From the NCBI GenBank assembly GCA_009746045.1, contig RPFO01000412.1:284992-348991 (forward strand): 64,000 nucleotides of DNA, read 5' to 3'. Shown piece after piece: positions 40,787 through 50,800 of this stretch (within the stretch, counting starts at the first letter, position 1; each line of letters opens with the position of its first letter). Source of the stretch: Mesostigma viride. Its lineage: Eukaryota > Streptophyta > Mesostigmatophyceae > Mesostigmatales > Mesostigmataceae. A model generated the notes under the pieces. It made no database searches. It was not told the DNA's origin and saw only the letters and a list, made by a program, of their open reading frames with translations. The translations under genes and the position numbers were made by a program.

Positions 40787-42259
40787 ATGGCGGAATACGA
40801 CTCATCCCAGCAATCACAAGCGTCCGCGGCCCTGCACCAACTCGCTGACGAAGCCATGGCGTCATTGGAAACACCCTTGCACGCTATGCCGGACGCCACT
40901 GTCAGCATCCAGCCGCTCCACTCCACCGCTCCGCCGAACAGCGACCTTGCCATGGATACCCGCGAGGAGGCCTTTTCTGCCGAGGACGCTGCCGCATTTT
41001 TACCTGGCAAATGGCCAGGCCTTAACGCCATCATGCGCCTGTCCCGAGCTGCCGCCCTCACCATCCTGCACCTGGCTGCCGAGAAAAAGTGCGAGATCCG
41101 GGACTGCAACCAACAGGTTACCCACCTGTCGGACTTTCTCCACGACGACCCCGACGACACTGACCTCTGCCTCGCAGTCTGGTGGACGTGCTCCCGTCTT
41201 TCCGACAGCGCCCTTGAGCGCTTTGTCATGGCCTCTCTGGACCTGGGAGCCGACCCCACTGTTGCGGCCGCCATCAACATCACCGCCAAGCAAGTCGCCA
41301 ATACGTGCTTCGATCGCCTCCCTCCCCTCCTCAACGCTGCCCTCAACCCTGTCCACAACCACCTCGCCACCCACCACGCCCATTCCTCACACGCCGACAC
41401 CTCCATCCACTCCGCCATCACCCACATTGCAGCAGGGCTGCAGCAGCAGCAGCAGCTCCTCCACCAGCTCCAGCAACAACTTGCCGCCTCCATAACTCCT
41501 GCCAAGACCACCTATGCCGCCACGCTTCAGAACCCTACGGAGCTCATCAACGAAATCAAAACAGCCGTCAAGGCCAGCACAAGGGATGCTATGCACGAAC
41601 CCATTCGCTCATGCAGTATTGTGGTACGTGGCGTCCCCTCGAACGTCAACGATGCACGCCTGGGCACCTACCTCCGGGGCGACCCCTTCCTGGGGAAGCT
41701 CGGCGTGGCCCAAAGCGTCGTCATCAAAACGGCACGACGGCTCGGCGGCCCCACCGCCCCTGTCTTGGTGGAATTCCACCGCAAGGAGGACAAACTGCAG
41801 GTGCAGAAGGCCCGCCGGAACCTCCACGATACCCAACTGAGCATCGACGATTACTATACCCCGGAGCAGCTTGAGGCCCGGGCTGCCGCTTTGAACCGGC
41901 CGGAGGTCCACGAGGCTCGGGCAGCCCAGCAGGCCAACCCGCAACTACGGTGCAGCATCTATGCCCGCCTCTTTAATGGCGTCTTCATCGTCCGCATTAA
42001 CGGCCAGGACCTTCCTCCAATGACGGCGACCCCCATGGATACCGCCATGCCAGCGCCCCAGCCCGGCCCTGCTCGGCCCCCGCCGTCACCGCCATCGCCA
42101 CCGGCATCGACGGTCACCTGCTCCCCAGCACGTGTGGGGATCCGCCGGGGCAACTTCAGCTCAGGTATGGCTGCCAGGCTTGGCCGTCCCCCTAATAAAT
42201 TCGTTCGCTTTGCACCTGAGCCGGAGCCCGCGCTGCGAACCCTTCTCTCCTATCAATGA
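40787..42259 (+). CDS. LINE ORF1 nucleic-acid-binding protein
   Basis: 490 residues in one open frame starting ATGGCGGAATACG. It has an acidic N-terminus, a helical middle (about 60-190), a Gln-rich coiled-coil stretch (GLQQQQQLLHQLQQQLAAS, about 220), and an RRM-like region (RSCSIVVRGVPSNVNDARLG to FHRKEDKLQVQKA). The C-terminal domain (LHDTQLSIDDYYTPEQLEAR) matches the LDDDLTLAQQQRRREL region of the other LINE copies. The tail is Pro-rich. Such proteins bind LINE RNA as a chaperone. ORF2 begins in another frame about 100 bases on. Confidence 0.85.
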   Translation: MAEYDSSQQSQASAALHQLADEAMASLETPLHAMPDATVSIQPLHSTAPPNSDLAMDTREEAFSAEDAAAFLPGKWPGLNAIMRLSRAAALTILHLAAEKKCEIRDCNQQVTHLSDFLHDDPDDTDLCLAVWWTCSRLSDSALERFVMASLDLGADPTVAAAINITAKQVANTCFDRLPPLLNAALNPVHNHLATHHAHSSHADTSIHSAITHIAAGLQQQQQLLHQLQQQLAASITPAKTTYAATLQNPTELINEIKTAVKASTRDAMHEPIRSCSIVVRGVPSNVNDARLGTYLRGDPFLGKLGVAQSVVIKTARRLGGPTAPVLVEFHRKEDKLQVQKARRNLHDTQLSIDDYYTPEQLEARAAALNRPEVHEARAAQQANPQLRCSIYARLFNGVFIVRINGQDLPPMTATPMDTAMPAPQPGPARPPPSPPSPPASTVTCSPARVGIRRGNFSSGMAARLGRPPNKFVRFAPEPEPALRTLLSYQ

Positions 42260-42376
42260 CGACGCTCGCGGCCCCGCGGCTCCGCGGCTCTAGCAGTGGG
42301 ATCTGCCTAACTCCCCTTCCCGCCCCTTTGCCTTCGCAGCCCTCGGGCTGTCGGATGAGAGAGCAACGGGTCGGCA

Positions 42377-45300
42377 GTGAGCCAGGTTAGCCCCGCCTCG
42401 CGCGGCCGCCTCCGAAACCTCCTCAGACTGCACGCATTTCTTATGCGTGCAGACGCAAACTCATTCTACCTGGCCACCCGAGCCAACCGTCGGCGTCGCC
42501 TCGACGCGTTGGCAGGAAGAATCGAAATGGTGATTGAAAGCATAAGTCCCCAACCCGCCCCCCCTACCCCACCACCTCCACCCCCACCCCCATCACCACC
42601 CTGCTCCATCTCCGCCCCCACCCCCGCCTGCACCCCCCTTTTCGGTCAACGCGCGCCCTTGGTCATCGCCACCTTCAACGCCCGCACGCTCCAGCCCGAC
42701 GCTGACCGCTGTCACTGCCTGCGCAGTGACGACTGTCAGTGCCATCGAGTCTCCAATCTTATTGGTTTCTGCATCGACAATAATATCGCCATCCTGGGAA
42801 TCCAAGAACACAGGCGCACTGCATCGGCCCGCGGATCAACTGCCCTTGTTGCTGACGACATCGACGGCTGGCGGTTCTACTACGGAGGCGGCGACGGCAC
42901 CGGGAACGGGGGCGTCGGTCTCCTCTGCTCCCCGCTCGCCGTACGCCACATGGGCGAACCCCAGCTGGTCAACGCTCGCCTCCTCGTGGCCACTTTTCAT
43001 TCGATGGAGGGCCACTCGACCTACGCCCTGACGGTGGGCGTTGGTTACGCACCCCACTCCGGCCACCCAGAACAAGACCGCAAGGACTTCTTTGCAGCGC
43101 TGGAGAACCTGGCGAACGGCATCCCTGGTCGCAACTACCTCGCTCTGCTGCTGGACGCCAACGCCACGCTACCACCGGTACTGGCGGATGTCAGCACGCC
43201 CCCAACGGTACGGTCTCCAATGCCAACACCGAACTTTTTGCTGATTTGCTTACGACATGCGATTTGGTCACTGCCAACACCCGCTTTCCACATAGTCCAG
43301 ATGCTTTGGTCACACACACCTCGCCAACTGGCACTGAACGCTGCATTGACTATGTTGTAATGCGCAAGCGTCATCAAGGATCTGTCCTAGCTGCTCGCTC
43401 GCATGTGATCCCCCTGGTGCGCTCCGATCATCGCATCGTCACCGCCCGCATCCGCCTGCGATTCCCCTCGCCCTTTCGTAAGCACGTGGCACCACCTGAT
43501 TTGCGCACACTTCAGTTGCTCGAGAAATCTGACGACGCTCTGGAGGACTTCCCTGAAAAACGCGCCCACAAGCGCGCCGCAGAGGCGTTCGTCGACGCGC
43601 TGGACATCCCGGCCAGCCACGCCCAGCTGTTCGCTGCCGGCCCGGCATCGGCCCTTCGGCACCTCGCTGACAAGCTGCCCGCGGCCGGGGCCCTACTGCC
43701 CCCCCGCCGCCCGCCCCGCTTCACCAGCCTGCACCGGCTCCCCGCCGTCACATTACAATTCGTTCAAGTGGCCCGCCGGAGCGGCTGTACAATTTTTCCC
43801 AGTGAGCGCGCTGCCAAGTGTACTTGTGGGCAAATTTTTAGGTGCCCCGTCACTTCGAGGTACTAAAAATTAGGCTACGGTACGAATTCAGCGAATTTCA
43901 GCGAATTTTCAGTCGAACCAAAGGAAGTGACGCCAACTACCAAAAAGTTTCCGTTACGAATTTTCAGCCCAACACTCGCGCAAAATGAAGTGACGGCAAC
44001 TACCAAAAAGTTTCCGTTACGAATTTTCACTCCCACACGTTTGCACAAAAGGAAGTGACGGCAACTACCAAAAAGTTTCCGTTACGAATTTTCAGTCCCA
44101 CACTTCGCGCAAATTTTAGTAGGGCTGCACGCGAGCTACCTTTCAAAATTTTGCGCTAGTATGGAACGCATTTCATTCGTCTGGAGGAACGCTGCCCGCC
44201 AACTACCCCCGTTCAGAAAGTTCCGCCGAAATTTACCCGAGATTTGGAAATCTGAACGTCCGCGCAAATTTTAGTAGGGCTGCACGCAAGCTACCTTTCA
44301 AAATTTTGCGCAAGTATGGAACGCAATTCATTCGTCCGGAGGAATGCTGCTCGTCAACTGCCCCCGTTCAGAAAGTTGCGCCGAACTTTACTTGAGATTT
44401 GGAAATCTGAACGTGCGGTTGGAGTTTCGCGGGGAAACCCAAGTTCCCAAGTAATTCACCAATGACGCGCTTCGAACACTTGTCCGCTAAAACCTAAGCA
44501 GCCGCTCCGGCTGGCCACTTAAACGAAACTTGATGTCCAGGCCCGGCAAGCCCTGCGCGACAACCGCGACCCCGCCCGCTACGCCCGCCTCAAAGCCGAT
44601 TACCACTCGGCCATCCGGCAGGCGACCAAGGAGCAGGAGGACCTTCATGTCCGCGAGTACTTCGCCCACCTCAAGGACCAGCACGGCAAGTACGCCTGGA
44701 CCCGCCTGCGTCACGCCCAACGGCCCGCCGGCGGCGCGCAGCCGGCGCCGCGGACGCTCTCTGGCTCACCGCAGCAGCAGCTCAACCAGTGGTATTCCTC
44801 CCAGTCCCGGCTGCTCGGCGCCCCCCCGCCGCCTCCGCCGCTTGGCCCTCTGGCGGCCGCACGCCTGGCAGTAGCACCGGCGGACGTCCCTGCGCCGCCC
44901 ACGCCACCCGCCGCTGAGCAGGACTACACGTACCCAGCCCTGACGGAACCCCTGGCCCACCCCAACGAGCTCCCGCCGTTCACCGAGCTCGAGCTGAGCA
45001 CCGCCGCCAAGCAACTCCGCTTCTATGCTGCCGTTGGACCTGACCAGCTCCCAGCCCCGGTGATTAAGCTGACGGCGCTCACGGGGTTCCTGCTTGACGT
45101 TTGCAACCGGATCCTGCTTGCCGACGCGCCGCCGATTCCGGAGTGGCAGCACAGCTACCGTATTATGCTGTACAAAAACAAAGGTTCCCCTGACGACCCC
45201 GCCAACTACAGAGGAGTCTGCATCCAGAGCGCCGCACTTAAGTTGTTCATGCGCATGATCCTCAACCGCCTTCGTTCTGCTCTCGACTGTCACCTTGGGG

Positions 45301-46675
45301 AAAGTCAAATGGGCTTCCGTCCTGGGCGCAACACCGTCATGGCCATCTTCGTCGCGCGTCGCCTCTTCGAGGAAATCGCTCTCCTGCAACCTGGTGAGTT
45401 TCCCGCCATCCTGATCTTCGTCGACTTCATCAAGGCTTTTGATTCTGTCCTCTGGGACGCTCTATGGGCTGTACTTGCTCGCGCTCGCGTCCCCACTCCC
45501 CTGATTACCGTCATCCGCACGCTGTATGAGGGGTCCACCACTTCGGTGCGCACTCAGCACGGCATTACCCCGCCCTGCCCACTGCAGACCGGCGTCTGGC
45601 AGGGTTGCGTCCTGTCGCCGTACCTGTTTATTATTGTAGTGGATTATGTTATGCGCCAGGCACGTGCTCGCTTTGCTAGCATTGCAGGCCGTGCCCCTGG
45701 CCTAGCGATCACGAACGAGCTTGGGGAAGGGGGCCGACTAACAAGCAGAATTTACTAGCTGACCTCATTTATGCCGACGACATCACGCTCATCGAGAAGC
45801 CGGAGTCTGCCCAACTTTGGCTGGACTGCCTGGCGCTCGAGGCTCGGGCGGTTGGTCTAGAAATCAGCCCCAAAACGGAGGCCCTGGCCCTCGGCATGGC
45901 AGGGCCCCCACCCACACTCCGCCTCTTAGACGATGCCGAGGTCAACTACCCTACTTCAGGCCGCTTCAAGCTGCTCGGCAGTTGGCTTCCTGACTGCGAG
46001 GACGACATGACGACACGGATCGGCATAGTGGCGTGGGCGCACCTCCATGACCACCGCCGCTGGTGGAGCAACCCCGCCCTACCCCGGATCGTCAAGCGTG
46101 ACCTCTTCAAGGTCGTCATTCTGACGATCCTGACCTACGGCGCCGAGACGTGGACACTGATGCAGGAGCTGGAGCAACGACTCGACGGCGCCGTCACCAA
46201 GATGCTGCGCAAGGCCCTTAACATCCCCTTTGGTTTGCACATTAGTAATGAGGATTTGTACGCTGATTTGCCCTATGTTTCCCACATTATTAGGCACAGG
46301 CGCCTGGGCCTAGCCGGGCACCTGGCCCGCACAGATCAGGTAGATACATCAGATAGACTAGCTGGCACCAAGCCCGCCCAGCCTGGGCGATATGTCCTCA
46401 CCTGGCGTGCCCCCGGCCGCGCGCGGCAGGGCCGCCACCCGTGGACTTTTCGTGATAGACTCGGCATGGACATGTGCTACACTAGACGTGACGGGCTCAC
46501 CCCCGGGCAGCCTCCTGGTTTGTCTGTAATATGGAGGCAGATGGTGCGCAAGGATAGATGGCAAGTAGTGATGAAGGAGACCACCCCCAAGCCTGTGGGG
46601 GCTCCGCGTGTGACCAAGTATGGCATTCATAGCGATTCGGGCCGCGGTGCCCACACCCCTGTAACTAGGACCTAG
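42377..46675 (+). pseudogene. LINE ORF2 (AP endonuclease-RT), frameshifted and interrupted
   Basis: The endonuclease starts at about 42650: VIATFNARTLQPDADRC, ILGIQEHRRT (catalytic Glu) and LLLDANATLPP. After a frame change near 43245 it ends with RCIDYVVMRKR and VRSDHRIVTARIRL (the SDH motif). A TIR element then interrupts ORF2. It resumes at about 44536 with the linker DVQARQALRDNRDPARYARL and RT blocks: YKNKGSPDDPANYRG, MGFRPGRNTVMAIFVARRLF, FVDFIKAFDSVLWDALW, LQTGVWQGCVLSPYLF, and after a second frame change near 45755 LIYADDITLIE. The C-terminal part has TYGAETWTLMQELEQRLDGA and RHRRLGLAGHLART. The two shifts and the insert make it non-functional. 45000-45850 is closely similar to the minus-strand fragment at 18295-19140. 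Confidence 0.9.
43750..44536. mobile_element. Non-autonomous TIR element in LINE ORF2 (about 0.79 kb)
   Basis: TIRs TTCGTTCAAGTGGCCCGCCG (43759) and the inverse of TTCGTTTAAGTGGCCAGCCG (ending 44527) match at 27 of 29 positions. The interior is made of tandem repeats: three units of about 60 bp (TACCAAAAAGTTTCCGTTAC) and two of about 155 bp (TTTTAGTAGGGCTGCACGC). There is no coding frame. The outer borders and target duplication are not certain. Confidence 0.8.
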
Positions 46676-46783
46676 ATAGCTTATACCATCCATTCCATCC
46701 CATGTTCCCCTCCCACTGAGGACTTATGCTCACGTGACGCAGTCACGTGTCTATTAATTAATTAATTAATTAATCACACCCCC

Positions 46784-47345
46784 ACATTCTTTTATTCATG
46801 GCAGCACCCCCCCACATTTTTTATTCATGCCATCACCCCCCACATTTAATTATTAATGCCAGCACCCCCAACATTCATTTATTCATGCCATCACCCCCCA
46901 CATTCTTTTATTCATGGCAGCACCCCCCCACATTTATTTATTCATGCCATCACCCCCCACATTTAATTATTAATGCCAGCACCCCCAACATTCATTTATT
47001 CATGCCATCACACCCCCACATTCTTTTATTCATGGCAGCACCCCCCACATTTATTTATTCATGCCATCACCCCCCACATTTTTATTCATGCAGCACCCCC
47101 CACATTTATTTATTCATGCCATCACCCCCACATTTTTTATTCATGCAGCACCCCCCACATTCATTTATTCATGCCATCACCCCCCACATTTTTTATTCAT
47201 GGCAGCACCCCCCACATTTATTTATTCATGCCATCACCCCCCACATTTTTATTAATGCCAGCACCCCCCCACATGCATTTATACATAGCATCCCCCCCCA
47301 CATGTATTTATACGTAGCTTCCCCCCCCCACATGTATTTATACGT
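46784..47345 (-). repeat. Inverted, diverged satellite array (right part)
   Basis: This continues the array cut by the LINE. Units CACATTTATTTATTCATGCC plus ATCACCCCCC alternate with TTTTATTCATGGCAGCACCC types. The last units (47270-47345: CACATGTATTTATACGTAGC) return to sequence close to the reverse strand of the main minisatellite. Confidence 0.8.
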
Positions 47346-47352
47346 GGTCGTA

Positions 47353-47816
47353 AGGGTCTCGCTGCGGGTAGACCCTCGGAATTTTGTTTTTGTATTGACG
47401 TAAGGGTCTCGCTGCAGCGAGACCCCAAGGAATGTCAATTTTTCATGTTTTCATGATGGGGGGTCTTTCTTTTCTCACCCTTAAAATGATTTGTTTTTGT
47501 ATCGGTGTTAGGGTCTCGCTGCAGCGAGACCCCTACGAATGTCGACTTTTAATGTTTGCAAGATGGGAGGGGGCTTTCTTCGCTCACCCTAAAAATTATT
47601 TGTTTTTGTTTGACGTTAGGGTCTCGCTGCAGCGAGACCCCAAGGAATGTATACTTTTTTATGTTTGCATGATGGGAGGTTGCTTTTTTCGCTCACCCTA
47701 AAAATGATTTGTTTTTGCTTGAAGTGAGGGTCTCGCTGCAGCGAGACGCCAAAGTTTTGCATTAAACTAAATGTCCCTTTTAGAATCCACGAAAGGGTCT
47801 AGCTGCAGCGAGACCC
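47353..47816. promoter_or_regulatory. Palindrome array upstream of the large gene
   Basis: Six palindromes start at 47353, 47404, 47511, 47619, 47728 and 47795. Those at 47404, 47511 and 47619 are perfect (GGGTCTCGCTG and its inverse). The middle ones sit in tandem units of about 108 bp that share TCACCCTAAAAAT, TTGTTTTTG and AATGT. The array ends 78 bases before the first ATG of the large gene. It mirrors the cluster upstream of the transposase gene. Confidence 0.7.
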
Positions 47817-47893
47817 TCCCCATCGTTTTTCTGCCGGCGATTCAGATTCTGAATGACATTTGTGAAACTTGCTTTTTTGATATTGTTCTGCAG

Positions 47894-50800
47894 ATGTCGT
47901 CCTCCTATTCCGATTCTGTCAAGGCCACTCCCGTTTCACCCAAGATGACGTCGAACACCTCGCCGGACCGAACGGCAACGGAGGCGTTTCCTCCGTTGCA
48001 GTTCGGTCCCGTAAATGCTCTGCGAGGTCCCCCCCACCGAGTCCCCCTCGCCCTCCAAGTCCAACTTGCCCCCCAGCGAGTTGGACAGAATTATACCCCC
48101 CAACTCTCTCGCTGCTGCGTCTCGCGCTCCGTCCCGCTCTCCGCCCCGTAAGTCTCCATCGCCGCCCCCCAAGTCGGCCGGAGCTACTGCGTCCCGCTCG
48201 CCGCCCCGCAAGTCCCCCAAGTCCCCCGCAACTGCGACCCGTTCGCCGAACCGCAAGTCCCCCTCTCCGCCCAAAGTTCCCCCCGCTACCGCGTCCCGCT
48301 CTCCTTCTCGCAAGTCCCCCTCGCCGTCAACCAAGAACCCCGCAACTGCGTCCCGCTCGCCGTCCCGCTCTCCTTCCCCCAAGTCCCGCTCGCCGCCACC
48401 CAAGTCCCCCGCTTCTGCGTCCCGCTCGCCGTCCCCCAAGCATTCCAGTTCTAAGCGTAAGCCTGCGGCCGAGTGGGTAGAGGAAGACGACCGCACCAAA
48501 GAGCTCAGGAAGCTGAGGAAGTCTATCAGTGAGCTTGTTGAGGAGGACGAGCGCGATCAGACTAACGGGAGGCCTGAAGACCCGGAATCGCCGGTTCGGG
48601 AGTCGCGTCAGAAGCGGTTGTCCGATTTGTTAGCAATGGCCGCAAGCTTTGCTGACGAATACGCGGCTCTCGACAAGAAGGACAAGGAGAAGGAGAAGGC
48701 GGAGAGGGAGGCCATCGAGAAGGCGGAGAGGGAGAGGGTGGAGAGGGAGGAGAAGGAGAGGCTGGAGAAGGCGGAGAGGGAGGAGGAGGAGAGGGAGTAC
48801 AAGGAGAAAAAGGCTGCCCAGGAGAAGGAGCACAGGATCCTGGTGGCGAAGCAGAAGGAGGAGGCGAAGAAGAAGACGGAGGCGGCAGCGAAGGAATTCT
48901 TGCGGAGGAGGCCGCTCTTTTTTTGCAGATGCGACAGGAGAGGATGAAGGCGGAAGAGGCCGCGAGGAAGATGGAGGAGGAGGCTGCGAGGAAGGAGGAG
49001 GAGGCTGCGAAGGCAGTTGAGGGGGAGAAGGACGAGAACGGAGAACCCCTTCTTCACGAAGGATTTTCAGTCGATTATCAGGTATGTTTATTAATGTGAG
49101 ACGTACATTTTTCAGATGGCTTGAACGGCGTGTGTGTATCGTAGAAAGGGTGGGATTTTATGTCATACATTGATCGTAAGGGTCTAGCTGCGGAGAGACG
49201 TTGACCTAGGAGTTAAGGTTGTTGACGACGACGACGATGTGTGGCCTTTTTTTTACTCTTGTTGTCTGCAGCCCTCCACGGTGGCCATTCTGAAACAGTA
49301 CCTGGCTCAGACTGAGTCTGAGGCTGGGGTGAGTCGTAAAGCCGAAAAGGGCTTGAGAGGCTTGATCCGCTTTCTTTCGGCCGAGATAGCGTTTGCAGAG
49401 AAGTCCGGTGTCGTCGTGGACCGTCCGGAGTCGGCACACATAATTTGGAAGAACGACCGCCTGGGCCGTCTTGCATTGTTCGAAGCCACACAGCGAGCCA
49501 TTCATGGGAAGAGGGTCGTTGGTGACGACATTATGAGGTTTTGAAGATCGCGCAGTCGTGCATCCTTAATCTGAAGGAGGATGTCGGACGTTACTTTCCC
49601 CGTCGTGCTTTAATATGGTCGACGCTCTTTGATGAGGTTGAAAAGTTCGAGGTCCACATTGGCTTCACATGCATCGAGGCTTCCTATATGGAAACCTTGA
49701 AAACCACTGCGTTGCATCAGCTCTTTAAACTCATGACTGGAGATATGAGAGCGGATTCGAGGGCTTCACTGTCGGAAGATGAAGTGTTTGATATTGTCAG
49801 GCAAGGATTTGTTGACACGTCCAACAGTGACTTATCGTAATTGTGCCGGGAAGAATGAATGACGTAGGAGGATTGGAGGAGCGCGCACATGAAGTGATCG
49901 CGCATTTGGACATGGCAAGAGACCACTTACTGCAATCTTTTGTTAAGTGGCGGACTGACTTTCTTGTCAGCCCGGACGCCAGCCTTTCGCGGGAAGCGGT
50001 CGCTTTCTTTTTGGATTGGGCTGGACAGGTGATCCAAAGTTTCCGGCACCGGGAGGACTTCCATGTTATTCAGACATATAAGCCATACCGGGAAGTCGTC
50101 CAGGAATGGTTGGATCAAATCTCGTTGGTTGATTGTCTCCAGAGTATCCGAACCAAGACAGACACGGAGTGGTCTGATTTAGAGGCGGGAGGCCATTGGC
50201 AGTCCCTCGAGTTGTTCTTCGAGGCGGAATTGAGGCGGCAACTGGAAAAGGAGAGAGCCCATCAAGTGCCGATATGGCCTTTGGGGAAGATTTTGAGGAG
50301 GTGGAAGTTCTACGTTTCGGTACGTTAACTTGCCGATATCGTTTATCGATTTGGGTTGTTTCCATTCCCTGAATAGGGCTCTATATGCTGACCAACCTTC
50401 ATGGTTTGTCCTGTCATATCATGCAGGGGGGCTCCATGCCAGGGGACGTATCGGAGGATTTACCTAATTTGTCAGACTTGGTTGATAAGGTGGGTGCTTG
50501 TCCGTCGAGTTTCCACGAGCATCTTACATGGGGTCTAGCTGCAGGTAGACCCTCACCCTTTTATTGAGACTGACATGTTCGGCTAATTTCAACGGTGCCC
50601 CCAACCAATCTGTTGTCTTTTTTCAGGGGGCGGCTGCGGCGATGGCTGTTGACAGTGCTGGTATTTGGTCTGGACTCGAGATGGAAATGGTAAGCATTAA
50701 ACGATATCCGGATGTCTGCATTTCGCCTGAAGTTTTAGTGAGCGCATTATGCGAAATATACAAATGTCGACTAATTTTGATTTCCAATGAGCTGTCGTAT

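Larger units (their letters stand above)
40216..46772 (+). mobile_element. L1-type LINE (AP endonuclease), full length but broken
   Basis: ATCACACCCCC lies on both sides (40205-40215 and 46773-46783), an 11-bp target duplication inside the inverted satellite arm. The 5' end has three 168-bp tandem monomers, then ORF1, ORF2 and a (TTAA)n tail at about 46752-46772. A TIR element at about 43.75-44.54 kb splits ORF2. The fragments at 15021-21108 belong to the same or a near family. Confidence 0.9.

Noticed and set aside
40777-41511. Minus-strand open frame opposite LINE ORF1
   Set aside because: Trp/Cys/Arg-rich shadow. The plus strand has a 490-residue frame in the right LINE position.
48608-49057. 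Leu/Ser-rich minus-strand open frame resembling a membrane protein
   Set aside because: It is the complement of the GAG/AAG-rich coiled-coil coding stretch of the large gene.
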